Source of the DNA: an uncultured bacterium
GTDB taxonomy: Bacteria > Actinomycetota > Coriobacteriia > Coriobacteriales > Coriobacteriaceae
Reading direction: 5' to 3'
Length of the DNA stretch: 64,000 bases
Assembly: GCA_905215525.1 (NCBI GenBank)
Contig: CAJMQJ010000007.1
Location: forward strand, 1 to 64,000
The notes under the pieces were generated by a model. It saw nothing but the letters and a program-made list of their open reading frames with translations, had not been told where the DNA came from and searched no databases. The position numbers were made by a program, and so were the translations under genes. This document shows positions 16,041 through 24,349 of this stretch, one piece after another; positions within the stretch are counted from its first letter, which is position 1; every line of letters starts with the position of its first letter.

Positions 16041-16392
16041 TTGACCACCAATCCTCGAAGTAGTTGTTTTCGCATCTAACGCTCTATTGTGACGCAGTGC
16101 GGGGTTGAGGTTGTGCCTTCGTTGCATATCGTATTAAAGATGATTCTCATTCTCAATAATAATTTTTTGTTATCAGACTATTCTTCGGCTGAAATAACTC
16201 GTTTCCGCAGGTCAAGAATGTGTCTGGTCTAAATAACATCTTACTTTTCTTTTGGTCGACCGTTTACCGCCAAATACCTACCGCTCATCTGTATTACGCA
16301 ATGTACCTGCGAATATGTGAGTCAATAGACATCGTGTTACCATGAGAAAAAATTGTTATGAACATTTCCGATTTCACCCAAAGGAGTTGCCC
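16041..16392. promoter_or_regulatory. Divergent promoter region of the purine cluster and its regulator
   Basis: About 350 bases separate the permease and regulator starts. The centre (16135-16270) is much more AT-rich than the genes, with runs such as AATAATAATTTTTT, as expected for back-to-back promoters. I could not fix a -35/-10 pair with confidence. A TTCTCATTCTCAATAAT run weakly resembles an iron box but does not meet the consensus. Confidence 0.5.
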
Positions 16393-17049
16393 GTGAACGA
16401 GACCGTACGTCGCTTTTTGCCGATGGTCGATTTTCTGGAGCAGATACTCGGCAAAAACAGCGAAATCGTGCTGCACGATTTCTCGGATCCCGACCACGCC
16501 ATCGTCGATATTCGCAACGGCATCGTGAGCGGCCGTAAGATCGGCGGTCCTGCCACCGATCTGGCGCTCAAGATCATGCACGACCCCAAGTATCGCGACC
16601 TGCCGTTTATTACGGGCTACGAGGGCCGCGGCGCCGGCGGCAAAACGCTGGAGTCGGCGACGTACTTTATCCGCGAGGATAACGAGATCGTCGGTATGCT
16701 CTGCGTCAACACCGACCTCTCGACCGTGCGCTCCATCAACACCATGGCGCAGCAGCTCATGGCGTGCTTCGACGCAGCGCCGACGCGCACGGAGCCCGCC
16801 CCTATCGAGGTCGAAAGCCTTTCGGAGTCCACCCAGGAGCTCATCGATCGCAGCATTGCCGAGTTGCTGAGCGCGCGCGGGCTGGATGTAGCGTCGCTTG
16901 GTCAGAGCGACCGCGTGGACGTCATTCGCCACCTCAACGGCAACGGGGTGTTCATGCTCAAGGGCGCCGTGGCCTGCGCTGCCACCGCGTTGGGCATCTC
17001 GGAGCCCAGCGTGTACCGCTACCTGCAAAAAGTCCGCAAGGAGGGCTAA
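16393..17049 (+). CDS. YheO/DauR-like transcriptional regulator (PAS-like plus HTH)
   Basis: A 218-residue one-component regulator. The N-terminal half is a YheO-type PAS-like sensor (SEIVLHDFSDPDHAIVDIRNG, then GYEGRGAGGKTLESATYFIR). The C-terminal end is a helix-turn-helix (MLKGAVACAATALGISEPSVYRYL). This family controls amino-acid and nucleobase use in other bacteria. It is divergent from the NCS2 permease, so it likely senses a purine or its breakdown product and controls the cluster. An ATG at 16342 is in frame, but a GTG at 16393 has an AAGGAG six bases upstream and matches the family start. Confidence 0.87.
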   Translation: MNETVRRFLPMVDFLEQILGKNSEIVLHDFSDPDHAIVDIRNGIVSGRKIGGPATDLALKIMHDPKYRDLPFITGYEGRGAGGKTLESATYFIREDNEIVGMLCVNTDLSTVRSINTMAQQLMACFDAAPTRTEPAPIEVESLSESTQELIDRSIAELLSARGLDVASLGQSDRVDVIRHLNGNGVFMLKGAVACAATALGISEPSVYRYLQKVRKEG

Positions 17050-17093
17050 CGAGCAAAATGGAGCGCGGCTCCACAAGCGATTCGTCACCTGAC

Positions 17094-17132
17094 AAAAGAC
17101 CCTGCAGCTCGCACGCGCTGCAGGGTCTTTTT
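17094..17132. terminator. Bidirectional intrinsic terminator between regulator and ridA
   Basis: A perfect 15-bp stem (AAAAGACCCTGCAGC / GCTGCAGGGTCTTTT) with an 8-base loop lies between two convergent genes. T-runs appear on both strands, so it can end both transcripts. Confidence 0.9.
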
Positions 17133-17161
17133 GCATGTCATGTTTAGTTGTGGTCAACGCC

Positions 17162-17539
17162 TTAGAGAGCGGCGACGACCTCGATCTCGACCAGACCGCC
17201 AGCCGGAAGAGCGGCAACCTGGAAAGCGCTGCGCGCGGGGAACGGGGCCTCGAACTTGGAGGCGTAGATCTCGTTCACGGCGGCGAAGTCGGCAATGTCA
17301 GCCAGGTAGACTGTGGTCTTGACGACATCGGCAAAGGTGGCGCCGGCAGCGGTCAGCAGGGCCTCGACGTTAGCAAGGGACTGCTTGGCCTGGGCCTCGA
17401 CGCCCTCGGGCATCTTGCCAGTTGCGGGATCGATGCCCAGCTGGCCGGACAGGAACACCATGTTGCCGGTCTGGATACCAGGGGAATACGGGCCGATGGC
17501 TGCGGGTGCGTTATCGGAAGACACGACGGTCTTGCTCAT
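17162..17539 (-). CDS. ridA: RidA family enamine/imine deaminase
   Basis: A 125-residue RidA (YjgF/YER057c/UK114) protein. The full family pattern is present: APAAIGPYSPGIQ at the N-terminus, VFLSGQLGIDP, and the C-terminal RSAFQVAALP with its conserved Arg, GG and VEIEV. RidA hydrolyses reactive enamines and imines such as 2-aminoacrylate and also occurs in purine and pyrimidine breakdown clusters. The ATG at 17539 follows an AAGGAG site. Upstream frame to 17692 is not family-like. It has its own promoter and ends at the shared terminator, so it is linked to the purine genes only by position. Confidence 0.93.
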   Translation of the reverse strand: MSKTVVSSDNAPAAIGPYSPGIQTGNMVFLSGQLGIDPATGKMPEGVEAQAKQSLANVEALLTAAGATFADVVKTTVYLADIADFAAVNEIYASKFEAPFPARSAFQVAALPAGGLVEIEVVAAL

Positions 17540-17626
17540 GTTTTTCTCCTTACAAGTAAAAGGGAACGGGAGCGCGGCGTTCACACCGGGAGGCACAGTT
17601 CGGTCTGAACACCGCGCTTGATTGGG

Positions 17627-17655
17627 ATAGTACTCAAGGTTTCCGCGCGATGCAA
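17627..17655 (-). promoter_or_regulatory. Probable ridA promoter
   Basis: On the minus strand TTGCAT and TACTAT are separated by exactly 17 bases, about 88 bases upstream of the ridA start. The upstream sequence is AT-rich (TTATTATCACG), which fits a sigma-70-type promoter. Confidence 0.5.
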
Positions 17656-17837
17656 GATTATTATCACGTTGCGAGAATATTTTATCGCCCAACGGTTTCC
17701 CCGGACCGCTGAACGGTTCTCATGTGAAGCAGCCAGTCCAAGCTGCTGAAGACTTTATCCCGCTTAGAGCACGGGCATCGCCTGCCGCGACGGCACCACT
17801 ATACTTTTGATTATCTGAGCATTTTGAAAGGCAGGAT

Positions 17838-20333
17838 ATGACCGCAACCGCCAGTCGAACCACCAACCGCAGACCCGAGCTTTTGGCGCCCGCCGGAGGG
17901 CCCGAGCCCTTTGCCGCCGCACTCGCCGCCGGGGCAGACGCCATCTACTGCGGCATGGGCAGCTTCAACGCCCGCCGCAAGGCCACCAACTTTACCGACG
18001 AGGCCTTTGAGCAGGCCTGCCGCGCCGCGCATCTGGCCGGCTCGCGCGTCTACGTCACGGTCAACATCGTCATCAAGGAATCCGAGATGAGCGATGCGCT
18101 GCAGCTCATCCATCGCTGCTCCACGCTGGGCGCCGACGCCTTCATCATCCAGGACTGGGGCCTGTTCTTTGAGGTCAAGCGCACGATGCCCAGCATCGAG
18201 ACGCATATCTCGACCCAGGCGAACATCCACGACGACCGCGGAACCCTTTGGTGCCGCGAGCAGGGCGCCGACCGCGTGACCCTCTCGCGCGAGCTTTCCA
18301 TCGACGAGATTGCCGCCATTCACGATGCCGCGCCCGATGTGGACCTTGAGGTCTTTAGCCATGGCGCCATCTGCTTTTGCTACTCGGGCCTGTGTCTGCT
18401 TTCGAGCTTTGCCATGGCGGGACGATCGGCCAACCGTGGCATGTGCGCCCAGCCCTGCCGCTTGCCCTACGAGCTGATCGACGAGAACGGCCGCTCGCTC
18501 TCCCCTGCCGGTCGCGAGCGCGCGCTGTGCCCGCGTGACACCAACACCTCGCAGCTTGTTCGCCGTCTGTATGACGCCGGCGCCGCGTCGCTCAAGCTCG
18601 AGGGCCGCATGAAGGCGCCCGATTACGTGTACTCCATCGTTGATGTGTATCGTCATCAGATTGACGATATGCTGGCCGATGTTTCGACCTCTAAGGACGA
18701 GGAAGCCGCCCGTCAGCGCCAGCTCAAGCGCTGCTTTAACCGCGACTTTACGCACGCCTATCAGGACGGCACCTCGGGCGACGAGATGATGAGCTATGAG
18801 CGTTCCAACAACCGCGGACAGATCGTGGGCACGGTGCTGGGCAGCCGCCCGGCCAACCGCGATGTGCGCGGCCTCAAGCCCGACGACCGCCGTCGCCGCG
18901 CCGCCATCGCCCGCATTGAGCTGTTTGAGCCCGTGGGCAAGGGCGACCTGCTGGAGCTTCGCCACGATAACGAGTTTGACCAGTTCCTGACCACCATTGC
19001 CGCCGATGATGCCGCTGCCGGCGATGTTATCGAGTGTCGCGTGCCCCGTAGCATGCCCGAGGGCTGCCGCGTCCGCGTGATTCGCAGCCAGCGTGCCATC
19101 GACGCCGCCGGCGCCGCGCTCAAGCGCGATGTGCTGCGCCGCCGCGCTGTTGATGTGTCCGTCGTGGCGCGCCTGGGCAAGCCGTTTACTGTCACACTCA
19201 CCTGCTGTGACGACCCCGCGCTCACCGCCACCGCCACGGGCTTCACCGTCGAGGCCGCCAAGACCCGCGCCGTCGAGGCGGCGGACATGGTTGAGCATGT
19301 GGGCCGCATGGGCTCCTCGCCCTTTGAGGCAGCGAGCTTTGAGGTGGCGCTCGATGAGGGCTGCGGCATGGGCTTCTCCGCCGTGCACAAGGTGCGCGCC
19401 GCCGCCTGTAAAGCATTGGAGGAGGCCATTCTGGCGCCGTACGCGGAGCGCGCGAAAACGCTCGAGCTGCCGGCGATTGTCACCAGTGATTCCCGCCCCG
19501 CGCCCGAGCACTACCGCGACGAGCCGCAGATCTGCGCCACCGTCACCTCGCTCGAGGCCGCCGAGGCAGCGCGGGCGGAGGGTGCAACGCGCATCTACAT
19601 GACCACCGACGCGCTCGATGCGGCCAAGCTCTCCCCCGCCGATACGTTTGAGCAGGACATCGTACCCGTGCTCGATGAGGTCTGCCGCGCCGTTGACCAC
19701 GTTCGCGTTGACCCGTGGGTTGTTGCCGGCGCCACGGTCGCTATTGGCAACATCTCTGAGCTTGCCCTGGCCGCCCAGGTTGGCGCCACGGCCGAGATTC
19801 GCTCTTGCCTGCCGGTGCACAACACGCCCTGCATGGAGGCGCTTGCCGAGCGCGGAGCCGGTGCGTTTTGGCTCTCGCCCGAGATCACGCTCGACGAGAT
19901 TGTCTCGCTCGGCGCCGCCGCGCCCGCGGCTCTAGGCATCACCGTCTTTGGCCGCCCGCGCGTCATGACAAGCGAGCATTGCATTCTGCAGGTTGCCAAC
20001 GGCTGCATCCACGATTGTGCCAACTGCCGCCTGCGTGCCCGCAAGCTCTCGCTCAAGAATATCGACGGAAAGGTCATGCCGGTGCGTACCGACATCCACG
20101 GCCGCTCACGCCTGTACGACGCCTACCCCATCGACCTCACGCCGCAAGTTCCGCAGCTGCTCGATGCCGGCGTGCGCCGTCTTATGGTCGACGGAACCTT
20201 GCTCGAGGCCGATGAGATTGGCCGTGCCGTCGCTCGCGTCCGTCGCGCTGTCGAGGCGGCTCAAGCCGGCCGCAAGCCGGCCGCCCGCCTGCGCGGCGCC
20301 ACCTCGGGCTGCATGTTTGTGGGAATTAGCTAA
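17838..20333 (+). CDS. U32 peptidase-family protein with DUF3656 (RlhA/YhbU-like)
   Basis: An 831-residue member of family U32. The TIM-barrel part begins at LLAPAGGPEPFAAAL near residue 15. The U32 signature EVFSHGAICFCYSGLC with the following GMCAQPCRLPY lies at about 170-215 and provides cluster-binding cysteines. A long middle part (about 320-600) matches the DUF3656-type insertion. A last module carries NGCIHDCANCRLRARK, another cysteine set. Despite the peptidase name, related proteins modify 23S rRNA (RlhA) or tRNA, or act in ubiquinone hydroxylation. RNA modification is the best guess here, supported by the adjacent pseudouridine synthase. The start has a GAAAGGCAGG site. Confidence 0.85.
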   Translation: MTATASRTTNRRPELLAPAGGPEPFAAALAAGADAIYCGMGSFNARRKATNFTDEAFEQACRAAHLAGSRVYVTVNIVIKESEMSDALQLIHRCSTLGADAFIIQDWGLFFEVKRTMPSIETHISTQANIHDDRGTLWCREQGADRVTLSRELSIDEIAAIHDAAPDVDLEVFSHGAICFCYSGLCLLSSFAMAGRSANRGMCAQPCRLPYELIDENGRSLSPAGRERALCPRDTNTSQLVRRLYDAGAASLKLEGRMKAPDYVYSIVDVYRHQIDDMLADVSTSKDEEAARQRQLKRCFNRDFTHAYQDGTSGDEMMSYERSNNRGQIVGTVLGSRPANRDVRGLKPDDRRRRAAIARIELFEPVGKGDLLELRHDNEFDQFLTTIAADDAAAGDVIECRVPRSMPEGCRVRVIRSQRAIDAAGAALKRDVLRRRAVDVSVVARLGKPFTVTLTCCDDPALTATATGFTVEAAKTRAVEAADMVEHVGRMGSSPFEAASFEVALDEGCGMGFSAVHKVRAAACKALEEAILAPYAERAKTLELPAIVTSDSRPAPEHYRDEPQICATVTSLEAAEAARAEGATRIYMTTDALDAAKLSPADTFEQDIVPVLDEVCRAVDHVRVDPWVVAGATVAIGNISELALAAQVGATAEIRSCLPVHNTPCMEALAERGAGAFWLSPEITLDEIVSLGAAAPAALGITVFGRPRVMTSEHCILQVANGCIHDCANCRLRARKLSLKNIDGKVMPVRTDIHGRSRLYDAYPIDLTPQVPQLLDAGVRRLMVDGTLLEADEIGRAVARVRRAVEAAQAGRKPAARLRGATSGCMFVGIS

Positions 20334-20348
20334 CCGAAAGGCTTACAC

Positions 20349-21008
20349 GTGAACGAAGAACCTCAAGTCCTCTACTGCGACGCCTGGCTCATGGCCATCG
20401 ACAAGCCCGCCGGCATGATTGTCCACGGCGACGGCACCGGCGAGCGCACGCTCACCGACTACGCCAGCGACCTGCTGCTGGCGATGGGCGACGGCTTTGC
20501 CGCGACCGACATGCAGCCGCTCAACCGCCTGGACCGCGACACCACCGGCGTGGTGCTGTTCTCGCTCGACAAGCAGACGCAGCCCGCCTTTGACCAGATG
20601 GTCATCGACCACGCTTTCGAAAAGCACTACCTGGCGCTCGCCGAGGGCAAGATCGACTGGAGCGAAAAGCTCATCGACAAGCCCATCGCCCGCGACCGTC
20701 ACGATAGCCGCAAGATGCGCGTTGGCGCCAGCGGCAAGCCATCTCAGACGCGCGTCAAGGTACTCAAGCGCCTTAAGAGCCGCCGCGGCCTGCCCACGCG
20801 CTCGTATATTGATGTCGAGCTGCTCACCGGCCGCAAGCATCAGATTCGCGTGCACCTGGCAAGCGAGCATCATCCCCTGGTTGGCGACGACCTGTACGGA
20901 ACGCCGCGCCCCTGCGGCCTCATGCTCCATGCCCACAGCGTGTCCTTTACGCATCCCGTAACCGGCGAGCACATCCACATCGAAGCCCCTTGCCCCTGGG
21001 AGCCCTAA
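20349..21008 (+). CDS. RluA-family pseudouridine synthase
   Basis: A 219-residue pseudouridine synthase that isomerises uridines in rRNA or tRNA. The catalytic motif is NRLDRDTTGVVLF near residue 60, where Asp is the nucleophile; the first residue is Asn rather than the usual His. GRKHQIRVHLA and HPLVGDDLYG near 155-180 are the other conserved blocks. There is no S4 domain, as in the short RluA/RluD-like single-domain members. It starts with GTG 15 bases after the U32 gene, with a GAAAGG site, so the two form an operon. The target uridine is unknown. Confidence 0.88.
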   Translation: MNEEPQVLYCDAWLMAIDKPAGMIVHGDGTGERTLTDYASDLLLAMGDGFAATDMQPLNRLDRDTTGVVLFSLDKQTQPAFDQMVIDHAFEKHYLALAEGKIDWSEKLIDKPIARDRHDSRKMRVGASGKPSQTRVKVLKRLKSRRGLPTRSYIDVELLTGRKHQIRVHLASEHHPLVGDDLYGTPRPCGLMLHAHSVSFTHPVTGEHIHIEAPCPWEP

Positions 21009-21076
21009 ACCACCACAATGGGAACAGGCACCTTTATGATGGTTTTGCCGCGATGGCTCAGCCGCGGTCCCAAAAC

Positions 21077-21294
21077 GTCTCGATCTGTAACAGTTAGAAC
21101 CCATTTTCCGGTCTATCTGTTACAGATCGAGACATTCGAATCCCCTCAAGGGAATAATCTCAATCTGTAACAGCAACTCGGCAAAATCAGTCCCAGATGT
21201 TACAGATTGAGACAAAGGGACGGCGCGGTTCGTAAGTATCTCGATCTGTAACATCTAGCCTGCTTTTAACGGTCTGGTTGTTACAGATTTAGAT
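21077..21294. repeat. Three tandem long hairpins with a shared TCTGTAACA arm
   Basis: Hairpin 1, 21077-21133: GTCTCGATCTGTAACAG and its exact complement. Hairpin 2, 21158-21212: TCTCAATCTGTAACA, exact. Hairpin 3, 21238-21294: ATCTCGATCTGTAACA with two mismatches. The 23-25-base loops are related: loops 1 and 3 share TTTT..CGGTCT, and loop 2 matches them only when reversed, so the middle unit is inverted. Arms are conserved while links differ, which is typical of a small mobile or REP-like element. Confidence 0.85.
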
Positions 21295-21354
21295 AAACCG
21301 GTAGACAACAAAAGTGGCAGCGCCCGGGATGGTCGTTGCCGCTTTTCCATTGAC

Positions 21355-21391
21355 CCACCACAAAGGTGCCTGTCCCCTTTGTGGTGGTTTT
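21355..21391 (+). terminator. Terminator-like hairpin with GTCCC loop
   Basis: CCACCACAAAGG / CCTTTGTGGTGG (12 bp, exact) is followed by TTTT on the plus strand and preceded by AAAACC for the minus strand. It lies between the plus-strand rluA-like gene and the convergent minus-strand DeoR gene, so it can serve both. Confidence 0.7.
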
Positions 21392-21406
21392 GGCCTTGCC
21401 CCGCCG

Positions 21407-22153
21407 CTAGACCGTGATGACGTTGTCCATCGTCTGGTACTTGGCAGGCACCTCGCCCGCGGTGATGATCGTCGCGTCGCGGAAGTCCGCGAACTTGACG
21501 GGTGCCACCATGCCAAATTTGCTGGCATCAGAGATTACGAAGCGTTTGGCCGTATGGCGCATCGAGATGCGCTTGACCTGTGCCTCCTCGATATCGGGCG
21601 CCGTGAAGCCCTGCTCGGCGGCAATGCCGTTAGAGCCCCAAAAGCCGCAGTTGAAGTTGTAGCGGTCTAGAGTTGCCAAGGCATCGGGGCCAACGAGCGC
21701 CTCGGTCTCGGGTTTGAGCTCGCCGCCCAGCACCACGGTACGCATACCGCGCAAAGCGAGATGCTGAGCATGGAGCACGGAATCAGTCACATAGGTGACC
21801 CCTTCGAGATGCGGAAGATGCTCGATGAGCCTGAGCGTCGTCGAACCCGAATCGATGTACACAAAGCTCTCGGGCTCTACCAGCGCCGCCGCACGGGCGC
21901 AGATACGTTCCTTGTCGTCGTTATGGAGATCGCTGCGCTCATTAAGCGTTAGGTCGCGCGTCACGTGCGCGCGCTCCAGACTTGTCGCGCCTCCGTGCAC
22001 CTTGGCGATACGGTGTGCTCGGTCGAGCGTCTGCAGGTCGCGCCGAATGGTAGACGCCGTCACGCCCAGGGCTTCGGCAAGCTCCGGCACGGTAACCGAG
22101 CCGGTCTGCTGAACCATCGACACGATCGCGTTGAGCCTATCTTCCGCTAGCAT
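21407..22153 (-). CDS. DeoR-family transcriptional regulator
   Basis: A 248-residue DeoR regulator. The N-terminal HTH is MLAEDRLNAIVSMVQQTGSV...VTASTIRRDLQTL. The sugar-phosphate sensor domain follows from about residue 75 (YIDSGSTTLRLIEHL, VLGGELKPETEALVGPDA, GSNGIAAEQGFTAPD). It sits three bases downstream of the oxidoreductase gene and is co-transcribed with it. The likely ligand is a phosphorylated sugar or polyol handled by that enzyme. Palindromic sites upstream of the operon (23287-23414) are good candidates for its binding site, which would make it autoregulatory. Confidence 0.92.
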   Translation of the reverse strand: MLAEDRLNAIVSMVQQTGSVTVPELAEALGVTASTIRRDLQTLDRAHRIAKVHGGATSLERAHVTRDLTLNERSDLHNDDKERICARAAALVEPESFVYIDSGSTTLRLIEHLPHLEGVTYVTDSVLHAQHLALRGMRTVVLGGELKPETEALVGPDALATLDRYNFNCGFWGSNGIAAEQGFTAPDIEEAQVKRISMRHTAKRFVISDASKFGMVAPVKFADFRDATIITAGEVPAKYQTMDNVITV

Positions 22154-22156
22154 CGC

Positions 22157-23236
22157 TTACTCCTCCTCGGGGTACACGACTCCCCAGTCGGCGCGTAGCT
22201 TGGTCATCAGCTCCATAACATCAGAAGCATAGCCCAGAAGCTCACGCTTAGAGTCGTCGCCGGCAACGGCCTTCTCAAGATCGGCCATCTCATAGCAAAG
22301 GGCGTAAGCCTCGGTGCCGGCGTGGACCTCCTCGCGGTGGCCGTCCGCAGTCCACACGATGGTCGCGTGATCGGCGCGCGGATATTCGTTGACCTCGATG
22401 TAGCACTTGTCAAAGCTGATGACCGAGCGCTTGGGTTGCTTGGAGTGAAGCGTAAGGCTCACGACGCCCAGCTGCTGCTCGGCATTGCGGCAGACGATGC
22501 CGCCCGCAACATCGACGCCAGTCTCGCAGGTGTTGCCTAGAGACACGACCTCGGCGGGCTGGCTCGCCATAAACAGGCGCATGACGGACAGGGCATACAC
22601 ACCAATATCGAGCATGGCACCGCCGGCAAGACTACGGTTGTAGAAGCGGTTAGTCAGGTCGCCGTACTCCTTGTAGCTACCAAAGTTGAGTTGAGCGAGG
22701 TTCATGCGGCCGAACTCGCCGGCATCCATGCGGCGACGCAGCTCTTGATACAAGGGCATGTGGAGCACCGTGGTAGCGTCCATAAGGACCACGTTGTGCT
22801 CGGCGGCAATGGCACGGGCCTCATCGAGTTCAGCGGAATTGAGGGTAATGGCCTTCTCGCAGAGCACGTGCTTGCCGGCTGCCAGGGCAGCGCGCAGATA
22901 GGTGATATGAGTGTTGTGCGGGGTGGTGATGTAGACGGCGTCGATGCCCGGATCGGCGTAAAGGTCCTCGACCGTGTCATAAACCTTCTCAACGCCATAC
23001 TGCTCAGCAAAAGCCTGAGCCTTGGACAGCGTTCGGTTGGCAACGCCCGCGAGCTTGCGGCCGGCAAGGGCGAGAGACTGAGCCATCTGGTTGGCGATAA
23101 CACCGCAACCGATCACAGCCCAACGAAGCTCGGGGGCCGTAAAGATATCGTCGGGGAACGGCTTGTCCTGGACCGAAGCGAACGCTGCTTTGGCGGCTGC
23201 CGCCGCGTCGAGCGGAGCCTGCTTGGAATCTGCCAT
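22157..23236 (-). CDS. Gfo/Idh/MocA family NAD(P)-dependent oxidoreductase
   Basis: A 359-residue dehydrogenase of sugars or inositols. The Rossmann nucleotide motif VIGCGVIANQMAQSLA lies near residue 42 after a 35-residue leader, and the conserved EKAITLN (catalytic Lys) near 130. The beta-sheet dimer domain with GGAMLDIGVYALS follows. It is first in a two-gene operon with the DeoR regulator. The family oxidises hydroxyls of many sugar derivatives, so the substrate cannot be named. The GTG/ATG region at 23236 has an AGGAGGCAC site, supporting the chosen start. Confidence 0.9.
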   Translation of the reverse strand: MADSKQAPLDAAAAAKAAFASVQDKPFPDDIFTAPELRWAVIGCGVIANQMAQSLALAGRKLAGVANRTLSKAQAFAEQYGVEKVYDTVEDLYADPGIDAVYITTPHNTHITYLRAALAAGKHVLCEKAITLNSAELDEARAIAAEHNVVLMDATTVLHMPLYQELRRRMDAGEFGRMNLAQLNFGSYKEYGDLTNRFYNRSLAGGAMLDIGVYALSVMRLFMASQPAEVVSLGNTCETGVDVAGGIVCRNAEQQLGVVSLTLHSKQPKRSVISFDKCYIEVNEYPRADHATIVWTADGHREEVHAGTEAYALCYEMADLEKAVAGDDSKRELLGYASDVMELMTKLRADWGVVYPEEE

Positions 23237-23510
23237 TATGTGCCTCCTGTGTCATAGAACGCCTTGCTTTCTGACAGCTCTATATTCGCACAAACACGCG
23301 CGTCTGTGCGCGTTTGTGCGTATCTCACCGCTAAACGGTCATTATTGTCCCGAAAACGGCGCATCTATACGCATGGGTGTGCAATTAACGCAATCTAACG
23401 CGCATAAACGCGCACACAAGCAATTTGTACAGCGCACCCGCTCATCTATGCTTGCCCATTAAGGGCACTCATTTAAGTCTGTCCCCAATGAGTGCAATGA
23501 GTAGGGATAG
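23237..23510. promoter_or_regulatory. Promoter/operator region of the DeoR-oxidoreductase operon
   Basis: It carries CGCACAAAC (23287-23295) facing GTTTGTGCG (23312-23320), GCGCGTTTGTGCG at 23308-23320, and an inverted related copy CGCATAAACGCGCA at 23401-23414. These repeated half-sites look like a DeoR operator with an upstream auxiliary site. A separate hairpin GCACTCATT...AATGAGTGC at 23465-23495 encloses GTCTGTCCCC and is discussed with the other GTCCC hairpins. Confidence 0.55.
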
Positions 23511-23544
23511 AAAAAGGCCCGGGTGCCGTGGCATCCGGGCCTTT
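23511..23544 (-). terminator. Intrinsic terminator after rplX
   Basis: On the minus strand AAAGGCCCGGATGCC / GGCACCCGGGCCTTT forms a strong stem followed by TT, 27 bases after the rplX stop. It ends the r-protein transcript here, which is unusual because spc operons normally continue with rplE. Confidence 0.92.
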
Positions 23545-23570
23545 GCTAGCAACTTGATGTTGCGGGCAGC

Positions 23571-23876
23571 TTAGAACTTGTGGCCGCACTTCTTGCAGAC
23601 GCGCAGCTTGTTCTTGCCGTCCTTCTCGTGACCGACGCGGGTAACCTTACCGCACTCGGGGCAGACGAGATTGACGTTGGAGGCGTCGATGGGAGCCTCC
23701 TGCGAAACGATGCCGCCCTGCTGGTTGGCAGCGTTGGGCTTGACGGCCTTCTTGACGACCGAAACGCCCTCGACAACGACCTTGTTCTCGGCGGGGAGAG
23801 CACGCAGGACAACGCCCTGCTTGCCGCGATCCTTACCAGAGAGAACCTGGACCTTATCGCCCTTCTTGATATACAT
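23571..23876 (-). CDS. rplX: 50S ribosomal protein L24
   Basis: A 101-residue L24, an early 23S rRNA assembly protein. The KOW motif begins KKGDKVQVLSGKDRGKQGVV at residue 4, and the C-terminus carries CPECGKVTRVG...CKKCGHKF, a zinc-ribbon-like CxxC pair of the kind seen in some bacterial L24. It follows rplN by 13 bases on the minus strand and ends at a strong terminator, so it is the last gene of this block. The ATG follows a GGGGAG site. Confidence 0.97.
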   Translation of the reverse strand: MYIKKGDKVQVLSGKDRGKQGVVLRALPAENKVVVEGVSVVKKAVKPNAANQQGGIVSQEAPIDASNVNLVCPECGKVTRVGHEKDGKNKLRVCKKCGHKF

Positions 23877-23889
23877 ATATCTCCCCTAA

Positions 23890-24258
23890 CTACAGGGTCT
23901 CGGGAGCGAGCGAGACGATCTTCATGTACTTCTTGTCACGAAGCTCGCGAGCGACGGGCCCGAAGATACGGGTGCCGACGGGCGAACCATCGTTGTTGAT
24001 GACAACGCAGGCGTTCTCATCAAAGCGAATGTAGGAGCCATCCTTGCGGCGGATCTCCTTAACGGTGCGAACGACGACGCAACGGACAACGTCCTTCTTC
24101 TTGACGTTGGCGCCAGGGGTAGCCTCCTGGACAGCACCGATGAACACATCGCCGATGCCTGCATAACGACGCTTGGAACCGCCAAGCACCTTGATGCAGC
24201 GAATCTTGCGAGCGCCGGAGTTGTCGGCGACGTTCAGCATGGTTTGCATCTGAATCAT
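23890..24258 (-). CDS. rplN: 50S ribosomal protein L14
   Basis: A 122-residue L14 of normal length. It begins MIQMQTMLNVADNSGARKI and contains VLGGSKRRYAGIGD and GTRIFGPVARELR, all characteristic. L14 lies at the subunit interface. It is preceded by a 118-base spacer with a branched inverted-repeat structure (24284-24349), at the point where the S10 and spc operons meet in other bacteria. A GGAGG lies 10 bases before the ATG. Confidence 0.98.
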   Translation of the reverse strand: MIQMQTMLNVADNSGARKIRCIKVLGGSKRRYAGIGDVFIGAVQEATPGANVKKKDVVRCVVVRTVKEIRRKDGSYIRFDENACVVINNDGSPVGTRIFGPVARELRDKKYMKIVSLAPETL

Positions 24259-24283
24259 GGTAGATGTTCCTCCGAACTAAGAA

Positions 24284-24349
24284 CCGAAGAGAGGTGCGCA
24301 GCCTTTATACGGCCCGTGGTATGCAAGCCAGGCATACGCACATCTTCGG
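24284..24349 (-). promoter_or_regulatory. Branched RNA-structure candidate in the rplN leader
   Basis: Three nested stems are readable: CCGAAGA (24284-24290) with TCTTCGG (24343-24349), GTGCG (24294-24298) with CGCAC (24337-24341), and GTATGC (24319-24324) with GCATAC (24332-24337). A possible promoter, TTGTAC-17-TATGCC, overlaps on the minus strand. The element may be an r-protein leader or an internal promoter for rplN-rplX. Confidence 0.45.

Larger units (their letters stand above)
21009..21406. other. Repeat-rich non-coding spacer
   Basis: About 400 bases without a gene hold three tandem hairpins built on TCTGTAACA/TGTTACAGA (21077-21294) and a terminal hairpin (21355-21391). Near 21012-21045 is a related degraded copy (CCACCACAATGGGAACAGGCACC) of that last element. 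Confidence 0.8.

Noticed and set aside
16140..16165. Possible Fur/iron box before the permease
   Set aside because: TGATTCTCATTCTCAATAAT agrees with the classical box in only about 11 of 19 positions, and the neighbouring genes have no iron-uptake role.
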